13,073 nucleotides of DNA. Origin: an uncultured Lachnospiraceae bacterium. Its GTDB lineage: Bacteria > Bacillota > Clostridia > Lachnospirales > Lachnospiraceae. Below, piece after piece: positions 4,679 through 11,632 of the stretch (its first letter is position 1; the number at the start of each line of letters is the position of its first letter). The notes beneath the pieces were generated by a model that ran no database searches, was not told where the DNA came from, and saw only the letters and a program-made list of their open reading frames with translations. Location of the stretch: NCBI GenBank assembly GCA_902496125.1, contig CABUZU010000052.1, positions 1 through 13,073 on the forward strand, written 5' to 3'. Made by a program: the position numbers and the translations under genes.

Positions 4679-6439
4679 GTGAGTAATATTATATCTAAAA
4701 TCAAATCATTGATAAAAGAATATTGGCAGTATTGTTTAATTGCTGTAGTAGTAGTAATTGCTGCACTTGGCGTGTTTGGATATAAACAATATCAAAAATC
4801 ACAACAAGAAACCGTGGTCTATGCTGACTTTTATAAGTTAGCAAAGAATGGAAAGGTTGATTCGATTGATTATACGTCAGGAAGTGACACCTTTACTTAC
4901 AAGTTAAAGGATTCCGATAAGGTTTATAAGACTGATAATCCGAAGGTAGAAGATTTTAAAGAGAAGATGTTACTATTTGGCATTGAAGAATTTAATGAAA
5001 GTAGTAAGATTTCATTTTCTCAGATTTTTAGTATGGCAATTAATTTATTAATGGTTATTGCCTTTATGGTCATTATCTCTAGTATGGGTGTGTTATCCGG
5101 TGGTGAAAATAATATCGTAAAGACACCGAGTACAACATTTAAAGATGTTGCTGGAATGGATGAGGTAAAAGAAGAATTAAAGACCTTACAAAAGATTTTA
5201 AAACATGCGGATATCTGTGGTGAATATGGTATTCGTGTTCCTAAGGGTGTGTTATTAGAGGGGCCTCCAGGAAATGGTAAAACCTTCCTTGCAAAAGCGT
5301 TTGCAGGAGAGAGTGGTCTTAATTATTTTGCAACCAATGCTTCTCAGTTTGGTAATGTATATGCTGGACTTGGAGCAAATCAGATTGAAAAATTATTTAA
5401 AACAGCAAAAGAAAAAGCACCAAGTGTAATCTTTATTGATGAGCTTGATTCCATTGGTGCAAAACGTAATGGAGATGGTAGTGCAGCAGGTCGTGATAAT
5501 ACGAAGACCTTAACAGCCCTACTTAGTGCAATGGATGGATTTAAGCCAGAAGACCATGTTATTGTTATTGCAGCGACCAACCGTGCATCGGATTTAGATG
5601 AAGCACTTGTTCGTCCAGGTCGTTTTGATAAACAGTTCCATGTTTCCCTACCTGATAAGAAGACTAGAAAAGAACTGGTTAAATTAAATTTAAAGGACAA
5701 GCATCTAGCAGATGATGTGAGTGAAGATTGGATTGTAGCAGAAACGAGTGGAAGTAGTTGTGCAGCAGTGGAATCGATTATTAATGAAGCAGCTCTTCTA
5801 GCAATTCAAAAAGAAGATGATGAAGTCATTATTACAAGAGAGATGATTGAAAATGCCATTATCAAGATGGAAATTAAAGGTCATATCAAAAAGGAAGCAA
5901 ATGCGAATGAACGTATTAGACAAATTACGGCTTATCATGAAGCAGGTCATACAGTAGCAACAGCACTGCTTACAAATCAAGAACTTACTAGGGTTACAAT
6001 TTTACCTTCTACATCAGGGGTAGGTGGATATACGAAGGCAATTCCACCAGAACAAGAGCTTTATACACAAGAACAAGTAGCAAATGAAATTAAAGTATTA
6101 TATGCGGGTAGACAATCAGAACTTGCATTTAATCATGGCAATAAGAAGGAAGTAACCATTGGATGTAGTAATGATATTCAAGTAGCAACTTCCATGCTTA
6201 AAAATTGCTTAAACTTTACTGATTTAGTAGACAATGGACCAATTGTAGACTACACACAATTTGGTTTTTCAGGTGAGAAGGAAAGCCTTAAGATTGTAGA
6301 AAATGTGTCAGAACGTTTAATGAAGGAAACAACCGATTTTGTCAATGAACATTGGAACGAAATTGAATTAGTAGCGAAAGCTTTATTAGAAAAAGAAACC
6401 TTACAAGGCGAAGAAGTAATGGAAATTTTGGGACTGTAG
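4679..6439 (+). CDS. ftsH: FtsH-like membrane AAA+ zinc metalloprotease
   Basis: The 586-aa protein is probably a hexameric, membrane-anchored protease that unfolds and degrades membrane and regulatory proteins with ATP. It has a first membrane segment (~18-37), a short extracytoplasmic domain and a second membrane segment (~117-138). The AAA+ domain has Walker A GPPGNGKT (195-202), Walker B IFIDEL (251-256) and a second region of homology with AATNR (298-302) and arginines 312 and 315. The peptidase has HEAGH (420-424) and a likely third zinc ligand, Asp499, in GCSNDIQVAT. The GTG start is chosen because AGGAGG (4668-4673) lies 5 nt upstream. Differences from housekeeping FtsH: Asn for Thr in Walker A (G-N-G-K-T), pore motif YAG (228-230) rather than FVG, and slightly short length. 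It is not beside tilS/hpt, so it is likely a paralogue. It has its own promoter and terminator, next to the clpC operon. Confidence 0.9.
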   Translation: MSNIISKIKSLIKEYWQYCLIAVVVVIAALGVFGYKQYQKSQQETVVYADFYKLAKNGKVDSIDYTSGSDTFTYKLKDSDKVYKTDNPKVEDFKEKMLLFGIEEFNESSKISFSQIFSMAINLLMVIAFMVIISSMGVLSGGENNIVKTPSTTFKDVAGMDEVKEELKTLQKILKHADICGEYGIRVPKGVLLEGPPGNGKTFLAKAFAGESGLNYFATNASQFGNVYAGLGANQIEKLFKTAKEKAPSVIFIDELDSIGAKRNGDGSAAGRDNTKTLTALLSAMDGFKPEDHVIVIAATNRASDLDEALVRPGRFDKQFHVSLPDKKTRKELVKLNLKDKHLADDVSEDWIVAETSGSSCAAVESIINEAALLAIQKEDDEVIITREMIENAIIKMEIKGHIKKEANANERIRQITAYHEAGHTVATALLTNQELTRVTILPSTSGVGGYTKAIPPEQELYTQEQVANEIKVLYAGRQSELAFNHGNKKEVTIGCSNDIQVATSMLKNCLNFTDLVDNGPIVDYTQFGFSGEKESLKIVENVSERLMKETTDFVNEHWNEIELVAKALLEKETLQGEEVMEILGL

Positions 6440-6457
6440 AACACAGTCCCAATTTTT
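6428..6457 (+). terminator. Terminator of the FtsH-like gene
   Basis: TTGGGACTGT (6428-6437) pairs perfectly with ACAGTCCCAA (6443-6452) over a 5-nt loop and is followed by TTTTTGG. The stop codon TAG (6437-6439) sits at the top of the stem, so the gene and its terminator are fused. Confidence 0.87.
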
Positions 6458-6462
6458 GGTTA

Positions 6463-6490
6463 TTGACATAATTTTATTTAGTGTTATATT
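6463..6490 (+). promoter_or_regulatory. Promoter of the GntR-mcsA-mcsB-clpC operon
   Basis: The -35 is a perfect TTGACA (6463-6468) and the -10 is TATATT (6485-6490), with a 16-bp spacer. TG at 6482-6483 gives an extended -10. A start near 6497 leaves a leader of ~36 nt. No CtsR heptad repeat (GGTCAAA type) or CIRCE element is visible around it. Confidence 0.75.
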
Positions 6491-6510
6491 ATAGATAGAA
6501 CAAATAGCAC
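6481..6510. promoter_or_regulatory. Possible operator of the GntR-type repressor
   Basis: GTGTTAT (6481-6487) is inverted against ATAGCAC (6504-6510) with one mismatch; the centres are ~23 bp apart, about two helical turns. It overlaps the -10 and start site, where a repressor encoded by the first gene of the operon would bind. The pairing is short, so this is tentative. Confidence 0.35.
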
Positions 6511-6532
6511 GATTAAAAGACGGGTGATTCAG

Positions 6533-6937
6533 ATGATAATTATTAACATTGATTTTAACAGTGATGAGGCATTGTATATGCAATTGTGCAACCAGATTAT
6601 TATGGGGATTGCACTAGAAGAATTTGAGCAAGGAGACCCCTTGCCCTCAGTAAGGCAGCTTGCTGACAACATTGGAATTAATATGCATACAGTAAATAAG
6701 GCCTATACGATTTTACGTAGGGAAGGCTATATTAAATTAGACAGAAGAAAGGGTGCTTTTGTTTGTGTAGAAGCAGATAAGAAAGAAACCTTACAGGAAC
6801 TTAAAGAACAGTTACATGAAATAATTATGCGTGCCATTTGTAAAAATGTTTCTTGTAAAGAAGTTCACAAATTAGTAGATGAGATTTATGAACAGTATGG
6901 AATTGTAGAGGATGATGATAAGAAAGAAGGGGAATAG
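6533..6937 (+). CDS. YtrA-subfamily GntR transcriptional regulator
   Basis: The protein has 134 aa from the ATG at 6533, which gives the usual family start (MIIINIDFNSDEALYMQL) with GGGTGAT (6522-6528) upstream; an in-frame GTG at 6524 lies inside that ribosome site and is rejected. The winged-helix DNA-binding part has the GntR signature (DPLPSVRQLADNIGINMHTV, then NKAYTILRREGYI and a wing with RRKGAFV). The C-terminal part is a short helical segment (~KETLQELKEQLHEIIMRAI) rather than a ligand-binding domain, which is typical of the YtrA group. It is the first gene of the mcsA-mcsB-clpC operon, 2 bp before mcsA. In Bacilli that position is held by CtsR, the heat-shock repressor that McsB/McsA switch off. 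Role as operon repressor is inferred from position; the signal it senses is not visible. Confidence 0.88.
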   Translation: MIIINIDFNSDEALYMQLCNQIIMGIALEEFEQGDPLPSVRQLADNIGINMHTVNKAYTILRREGYIKLDRRKGAFVCVEADKKETLQELKEQLHEIIMRAICKNVSCKEVHKLVDEIYEQYGIVEDDDKKEGE

Positions 6938-6939
6938 AT

Positions 6940-7512
6940 ATGCTTTGTGAAAGATGCAAACAAAGAGAAGCGAGTGTTCGTTTTACAGAAGTGATAAATG
7001 GTGAAGTAACAGAACACAATCTATGCTTAGAATGTGCAAAAGAATTAGATTTTGGTGGACCTCATTATACTGCAGTATTTGATGGCGGTTCCCAGCTTGG
7101 AAGACTGTTATCTGGTCTTTTAGGGCTTACAGGAGATTTTGTTAGCTCTAAGGATACACAAGCTTCGAAGGTAACTTGTCCAACTTGTCATACAACCTAT
7201 GAAGAATTTGTAAAAGAATCTCGTTTTGGTTGTCCAGATTGTTATGAGATGTTTGAGCTTTTAATGGAAGACCAAATTAAAACCATTCAAGGAAGTAGCA
7301 ATCATGTAGGTAAAAAACCAGTTAAGATGGCTAAAAAGAGTGCAAAGGAAGAACAGAAGACACAGCAAGAGCCAGATATCAAGACTCAGATTGAAATCTT
7401 AACTTCTCGTTTAAAAGAAGCAATTGGGGAAGAAGAATATGAGATGGCTGCGAAGTATCGAGATGAGATTAAAAGCTTAAAAGAACAAGAAAGGATAGCA
7501 CAACATGAATAA
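6940..7512 (+). CDS. mcsA: McsA, zinc-finger partner of the McsB kinase
   Basis: The 190-aa protein has two four-cysteine zinc sites. The first uses C3, C6, C29 and C32; the second uses C80, C83, C98 and C101 (VTCPTCHTTYEEF...GCPDCYEMF). A basic, Lys/Gln-rich linker (~124-146) leads to a C-terminal UVR domain (~150-184, LKEAIGEEEYEMAAKYRDEI). This is the full McsA layout. McsA binds and activates McsB and takes part in delivering substrates to ClpC, and the UVR part is shared with the ClpC middle domain. The start is 2 bp after the GntR stop, with AGAAGGGG upstream. The 3' end overlaps mcsB by 8 nt, which suggests translational coupling and a fixed stoichiometry. Confidence 0.92.
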   Translation: MLCERCKQREASVRFTEVINGEVTEHNLCLECAKELDFGGPHYTAVFDGGSQLGRLLSGLLGLTGDFVSSKDTQASKVTCPTCHTTYEEFVKESRFGCPDCYEMFELLMEDQIKTIQGSSNHVGKKPVKMAKKSAKEEQKTQQEPDIKTQIEILTSRLKEAIGEEEYEMAAKYRDEIKSLKEQERIAQHE

Positions 7513-8521
7513 ATGGTATGAAGATACCTCAAAGGAAGCAGGAGTAATTGTTTCAAGTAGAGTTCGCCTTGTAAGAAACCTAGCTGACCAGGTATTTCCA
7601 GCGAAGCTTCCAAAGGATGAGGCAATTAATTTAATTAATACAATGCATGGAAAATTAGCAGATTTAGACTTAAACTATTATGAGCTTTGGCGACTCGACT
7701 CGGCTCATAAGGATGCACTTAGAGAGCATCGTATTTTAAGCTCAGCTTTAGCAAAGAGCAAACGTCCAATGGGACTGTTACTAAGCGAGGATGAATCTGA
7801 AAGTATTTTATTATGTGGAGATGACCATCTTCGTATGCAGTTTTTATTACCAGGTTCTTCTCTTCATAGGGCATTTCAATATGCGGATGAGTTAGATGAT
7901 AAAATAAATGGAATCTTCGACTATGCATTTAGTGAAAAATATGGATATTTAACAGCATTTCCCACGAATGTAGGCACAGGACTTCGTGTATCCTGTGTAC
8001 TTCACTTACCGATTTTATCAAAGAGTAGAAGTTTTAAGTCATTACAAGAAGAAATTTCTCGTATTGGTTTAACGCTAAAAGGTGTAATTGGCAGTGGAAA
8101 TGACAACTACGGAGATTTGTATCGTCTTTCTAATCAAAAAACATTAGGTCAGTCCGAAGAAGATTTGATTGAAAGTTTAGAACGAATTGCCCTAGAACTT
8201 GCAGGACAAGAGCGTAAGGCAAGAAATGATGCATTAAAAAAGAGAAAAGGTGAATTAGAAGATGAAATTTATAAATCTCTTGGCGTAATGAAATATGCAA
8301 GGAGATTGTCTATAAAAGAAGCATTAGTTTATCTATCACAGGTACGAATCGGTGCAAGTGATGGTATCTTAAATTTAGAAAACGATATAAACGTTTATGG
8401 TTTGATGCTAGGAGTACAGCCAGGAAGCTTAAAAGCCTATGCAAAGAAAGATTTAAATGAAAATGAAATTTTACAGGTAAGGGCACAGTATTTACGTGAA
8501 AATTTACCTGAGTTAAAGTAG
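7505..8521 (+). CDS. mcsB: McsB-like protein arginine kinase homologue with altered active site
   Basis: The 338-aa protein belongs to the phosphagen/protein-arginine kinase family, slightly shorter than B. subtilis McsB (about 363 aa). Conserved parts are SSRVRLVRNL (17-26), DHLRMQFLLPGS (107-118), FPTNVGTGLR (152-161) and LSNQKTLGQSEEDL (208-221). McsB phosphorylates arginines, marking proteins for ClpC-ClpP. Compared with B. subtilis McsB as I recall it, the catalytic NEED box reads CGDD (104-107, Asp106 for the key Glu). The CPTN cysteine is Phe152. In the loop that is EGSEA in Bacillus, SGNDN stands instead (Asp200 for Glu). In the C-terminal RDxxRA site that senses phosphoarginine, only the final Arg-Ala (326-327) remains. 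It may be a diverged kinase or a pseudokinase. The ATG at 7505 has AAAGGA ~9 nt upstream and overlaps mcsA. Confidence 0.88.
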   Translation: MNKWYEDTSKEAGVIVSSRVRLVRNLADQVFPAKLPKDEAINLINTMHGKLADLDLNYYELWRLDSAHKDALREHRILSSALAKSKRPMGLLLSEDESESILLCGDDHLRMQFLLPGSSLHRAFQYADELDDKINGIFDYAFSEKYGYLTAFPTNVGTGLRVSCVLHLPILSKSRSFKSLQEEISRIGLTLKGVIGSGNDNYGDLYRLSNQKTLGQSEEDLIESLERIALELAGQERKARNDALKKRKGELEDEIYKSLGVMKYARRLSIKEALVYLSQVRIGASDGILNLENDINVYGLMLGVQPGSLKAYAKKDLNENEILQVRAQYLRENLPELK

Positions 8522-8539
8522 AAAGGAATATTCATAAAT

Positions 8540-10981
8540 ATGTTGGATCGATTTACAAATAAAGCCAAATCTGCATTAAACTATGCGGCACATATTGCAA
8601 TGGATTTAGGCCATGGATATGTGGGTACGGAGCATATTTTACTAGGACTGTTAGAAGAAGAAGATAGCGTAGCTTCTATGGTGCTGCAAAGCCATGGAGT
8701 AGAAGAAGATGCGGTATTAGATTTAGTTAATCAGCTTATTACACCATCATCAAGTGTACAGCTACAAGAAGCAGGTGGATATAGTCCTAGAGCTCGTCGT
8801 GTATTAGATGGAAGTTTAAGAGAAGCAGCAAGATTTCATTCTCAATTAGTAGGTACGGAACATATTTTAATTGCTATCTTACGTGATGGAGAATGTGTAG
8901 CTTCAAGATTATTAAATACGATGCAGGTAAAGGTACAAAGATTATATGTAGATTTACTTAGTGCAATGGGCGAAGATGGAGAAGGTTATCGTGAAGAGAT
9001 GACACAACATAATCGCCAAGGAAGAAGCAAAACACCAACTCTTGATAGTTTTAGTAGGGATTTAACTCAATTAGCCAAAGAAGGACATTTAGACCCTGTA
9101 ATTGGAAGAGAGCAAGAAATCCAAAGAGTTGTACAGATTTTAAGTCGTCGTACAAAGAATAACCCTTGTTTAATCGGAGAACCAGGTGTTGGTAAAACTG
9201 CAATTGCAGAAGGACTTGCTAGTATGATTATTTCTGGAAATGTACCAGATACGGTAAAGGATAAAAGAGTTTTAACCCTTGATTTATCAGGAATGGTAGC
9301 AGGTAGTAAGTACCGTGGCGAATTTGAAGAACGAATTAAACAGGTGATTAAAGAAGTTAGTGAAGATGGCAATGTGTTACTTTTTATCGATGAAATCCAT
9401 ACGATTATCGGTGCTGGGGGAGCAGAAGGTGCAATTGATGCATCTAATATCTTAAAGCCTTCACTTGCAAGAGGTGAAATCCAATTAATTGGTGCGACAA
9501 CGATTGAAGAATATCGTAAATACATTGAAAAAGATGCAGCGTTAGAACGTCGTTTCCAACCAGTTCGAATTGAAGAGCCTTCTGAGGAAGAATCTTATAA
9601 GATTTTATTAGGACTTCGCGGTAGATACGAAGACCATCATAAAGTAACGATTACCGATGAAGCATTGTTAAGTGCGGTAAAATTATCAGCTCGTTATATT
9701 AATGACAGATTTTTACCAGATAAAGCGATTGATTTAATTGATGAAGCCTCTTCAAAGGTACGTCTTGCAGCTTATAAAGCACCAAAAGAGATTAAAGAGC
9801 TTGATGATGCGATTGAAGCATTAAATAAAGAAAAAGAAGAAGCCATTCGTACAGAAGCTTATGAACGTGCTGGCGAAATTAAGAAAGAACAAGAGGAAAA
9901 GAGAGAGAAGAAGGAACAAATCCTTAGCGAATGGGAAAAAGAAAAGAAAGAACGAGTATTAGTTGTTGGGGAAAATGATATCGCAGACGTGGTTGCAGAA
10001 TGGACCAAGATTCCAGTTCGTAAACTAGAAGAAAGTGAGAGCGAACGTTTAATGAAGCTAGAAGAAATCCTTCATGAGCGTGTAGTAGGTCAAGAAGAAG
10101 CAGTAAGTGCAGTAGCAAAGGCAATTCGCCGTGGTCGTGTAGGCTTAAAAGACCCGAAACGACCAATCGGTTCCTTCTTATTCCTTGGACCAACTGGTGT
10201 TGGTAAAACTGAGCTTTCGAAAGCATTAGCAGAAGCCATGTTTGGCACTGAAAATGCGTTAATTCGAGTGGATATGTCTGAATATATGGAAAAGCACAGT
10301 GTATCAAAAATGGTAGGTTCTCCTCCAGGATATGTAGGATATGAAGAGGGTGGACAGCTTAGTGAAAAAATACGTAGAAATCCATATTCTGTTATTTTAT
10401 TCGATGAAATTGAAAAAGCACATCCAGATGTATTTAATATTCTATTACAGGTGCTTGATGATGGTCATATTACCGATGCACAGGGAAGAAAGATTGACTT
10501 TAAAAACACGGTAATCATTATGACTTCAAATGCCGGTGCAATGAAGATTGTTGAACCAAAACAACTTGGATTTTTAGCAATTAATGATGAAAAAGCTGAC
10601 TATGAAACCATGAAGGCAAATGTAATGGAAGAAGTGAATCGAATGTTTAAACCAGAGTTTTTAAACCGTATCGATGAAACCATTGTCTTCCATGCATTAA
10701 ATAAAGACAATATTAGACAGATTATTGATATTATGCTAAAAACCATTTCTAAACGTACAACCGAACAAATGGGAATTAGTCTTTTAGTAGATGAAAAAGC
10801 AAAAGAATTTTTAATTGATAAAGGATATGACCCGAAATATGGTGCAAGACCTCTTCGTCGTACCTTACAAAATGAGATTGAGGATAATTTAGCAGAAGCC
10901 ATCTTAAACAAAGAAGTAAAAGAAAATGATACTGTGTTGGTTGGGCTTGATGGACAAAAATTAACCTTTACAAGTAAATAA
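8540..10981 (+). CDS. clpC: ClpC, AAA+ unfoldase of the ClpCP protease
   Basis: The 813-aa protein is a Hsp100 hexamer that unfolds proteins and feeds them to ClpP. Two Clp_N repeats (~1-140) contain GTEHILLG and GTEHILIA; Glu31 and Glu107 correspond to the B. subtilis phosphoarginine-binding residues E32 and E106. D1 has Walker A GEPGVGKT (213-220), Walker B LFIDE (281-285) and pore loop KYRG (257-260). A coiled-coil middle domain with a UVR part lies at ~420-470. D2 has Walker A GPTGVGKT (550-557), Walker B ILFDE (619-623), pore loop GYVG (597-600) and the ClpP-docking tripeptide LGF (676-678). The C-terminal D2-small domain (GYDPKYGARPLRR) is complete. The gap after mcsB is 18 bp. The AAAGGA site is 12 nt before the ATG, a rather long spacing. 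The promoter for the next genes begins inside its 3' end. The clpP partner is not in the window. Confidence 0.96.
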   Translation: MLDRFTNKAKSALNYAAHIAMDLGHGYVGTEHILLGLLEEEDSVASMVLQSHGVEEDAVLDLVNQLITPSSSVQLQEAGGYSPRARRVLDGSLREAARFHSQLVGTEHILIAILRDGECVASRLLNTMQVKVQRLYVDLLSAMGEDGEGYREEMTQHNRQGRSKTPTLDSFSRDLTQLAKEGHLDPVIGREQEIQRVVQILSRRTKNNPCLIGEPGVGKTAIAEGLASMIISGNVPDTVKDKRVLTLDLSGMVAGSKYRGEFEERIKQVIKEVSEDGNVLLFIDEIHTIIGAGGAEGAIDASNILKPSLARGEIQLIGATTIEEYRKYIEKDAALERRFQPVRIEEPSEEESYKILLGLRGRYEDHHKVTITDEALLSAVKLSARYINDRFLPDKAIDLIDEASSKVRLAAYKAPKEIKELDDAIEALNKEKEEAIRTEAYERAGEIKKEQEEKREKKEQILSEWEKEKKERVLVVGENDIADVVAEWTKIPVRKLEESESERLMKLEEILHERVVGQEEAVSAVAKAIRRGRVGLKDPKRPIGSFLFLGPTGVGKTELSKALAEAMFGTENALIRVDMSEYMEKHSVSKMVGSPPGYVGYEEGGQLSEKIRRNPYSVILFDEIEKAHPDVFNILLQVLDDGHITDAQGRKIDFKNTVIIMTSNAGAMKIVEPKQLGFLAINDEKADYETMKANVMEEVNRMFKPEFLNRIDETIVFHALNKDNIRQIIDIMLKTISKRTTEQMGISLLVDEKAKEFLIDKGYDPKYGARPLRRTLQNEIEDNLAEAILNKEVKENDTVLVGLDGQKLTFTSK

Positions 10982-10995
10982 AAAGTAACTATAAT
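10967..10995 (+). promoter_or_regulatory. SigA-type promoter for the 135-aa gene and radA
   Basis: The -35 is TTTACA (10967-10972), inside the last codons of clpC. The -10 is a perfect TATAAT (10990-10995), with a 17-bp spacer. Transcription should begin near 11002, a few bases before the first hairpin of the structured leader, so the downstream genes do not depend only on clpC read-through. Confidence 0.75.
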
Positions 10996-11001
10996 AAAAT
11001 C

Positions 11002-11221
11002 AAATCAAGGTTACAGTCCAAAAGCATTCGTGCTTGCACGATAAGGCTTTTGGACTAGTAACCTGCCAAATATGAGGAAGTAGCGATTTACTTTGTAAAT
11101 CAGCGGATTCCGAATATTTGTAGGATTGCGAGAGTTGCATAGCAACGGAGCAATCGGAGGATATGATTGAGAGTAATACAAGAAAGGAAAAGCTATCAAC
11201 AAAAGGTAGCAGGGAATTACA
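11002..11221 (+). ncRNA. Structured 5' leader RNA, three hairpins
   Basis: Hairpin A: AGGTTAC (11008-11014) with GTAACCT (11058-11064), continuing with GTCCAAAAGC (11016-11025) and GCTTTTGGAC (11046-11055), and a self-paired cap TCGTG-CTTG-CACGA (11028-11041). Hairpin B: CAAATAT (11067-11073) with ATATTTG (11114-11120), GGAA with TTCC (11076-11079, 11108-11111) and GATTTAC-TTT-GTAAATC (11085-11101). Hairpin C: GATTGC (11124-11129) with GCAATC (11150-11155) and GTTGC-ATA-GCAAC (11134-11146), with a purine GAGA/GGA internal loop. None is followed by a T-run, so this is not a plain terminator. No coding frame fits. It lies between a good promoter and the 135-aa gene, as a cis-regulatory leader would. 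I cannot match it to a known riboswitch; it could instead be a dispersed structured repeat. Confidence 0.6.
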
Positions 11222-11629
11222 ATGGCAGTAGTTAAAGAATTATTGCGTGCAGAAAGCGATGGAACCATTAGTTTTGGCGATTATACTTTACAGAGTAAAA
11301 CAAAACTTCCAAATTTCGAATATAACGGTGATGAGTATTATGTAAAGACATTTAAAGAAAATACTCGTCTAGAAAGAAATGGAAAGTTAGTTTATGAATC
11401 TGTACCAGGAACTTCTGTCAATAACTTTAAAGTTTTTGATGAAGGTGTAAGTTTCTTAGTAGAAGGTGACCAAGACCCAATGATTACCCTTGAGCTTGCA
11501 GAAGATACAGAGTATACAATTTTCTTTAATAAAAAGACAGTAGGTAAAATGAAAACGAACACAAGCGGTAAACTTTCCGTTAGTGTAGAATTAGGTGAAT
11601 CAGCTGTAGAAGTAAAGGTAATTAAGTAA
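11222..11629 (+). CDS. Conserved 135-aa protein ('endosialidase'-like annotation), function unknown
   Basis: The small protein has no signal peptide or membrane segment and appears all-beta, with alternating short strands (GTISFGDYTLQSK, YYVKTFKENTRLERNGKLVYES, GVSFLVEGDQDP, YTIFFNKKTVGKMKTN, KLSVSVELGESAVEVKVIK). As I recall, homologues in Lachnospiraceae are often labelled 'endosialidase', but nothing here resembles a glycosidase active site and at 135 aa it is too small for that enzyme; the label should not be trusted. Start: ATG 11222 with AGGG (11211-11214) 7 nt upstream. The stop is 3 bp before the radA ATG, so the two are probably co-transcribed and translationally linked. The N-terminal MAVVKELL-R-x-E-x-DGTISFG pattern and strand layout suggest a single compact beta domain. 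Role unknown; genomic company suggests a link to stress or repair. Confidence 0.82.
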   Translation: MAVVKELLRAESDGTISFGDYTLQSKTKLPNFEYNGDEYYVKTFKENTRLERNGKLVYESVPGTSVNNFKVFDEGVSFLVEGDQDPMITLELAEDTEYTIFFNKKTVGKMKTNTSGKLSVSVELGESAVEVKVIK

Positions 11630-11632
11630 TTT

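Noticed and set aside
6524..6532. GTG start adding three residues to the GntR regulator
   Set aside because: The GTG is part of the GGGTGAT ribosome site; the ATG at 6533 gives the usual family N-terminus.
9067..9525. 152-codon frame on the - strand inside clpC, and similar long antisense frames
   Set aside because: They lie opposite highly conserved ClpC motifs, have no ribosome sites and no protein-like features; they follow from the codon use of the real gene.
11011..11268. 85-codon - strand frame across the leader before the 135-aa gene
   Set aside because: It runs through the three hairpins and into the 135-aa gene, with no ribosome site or recognisable domain.
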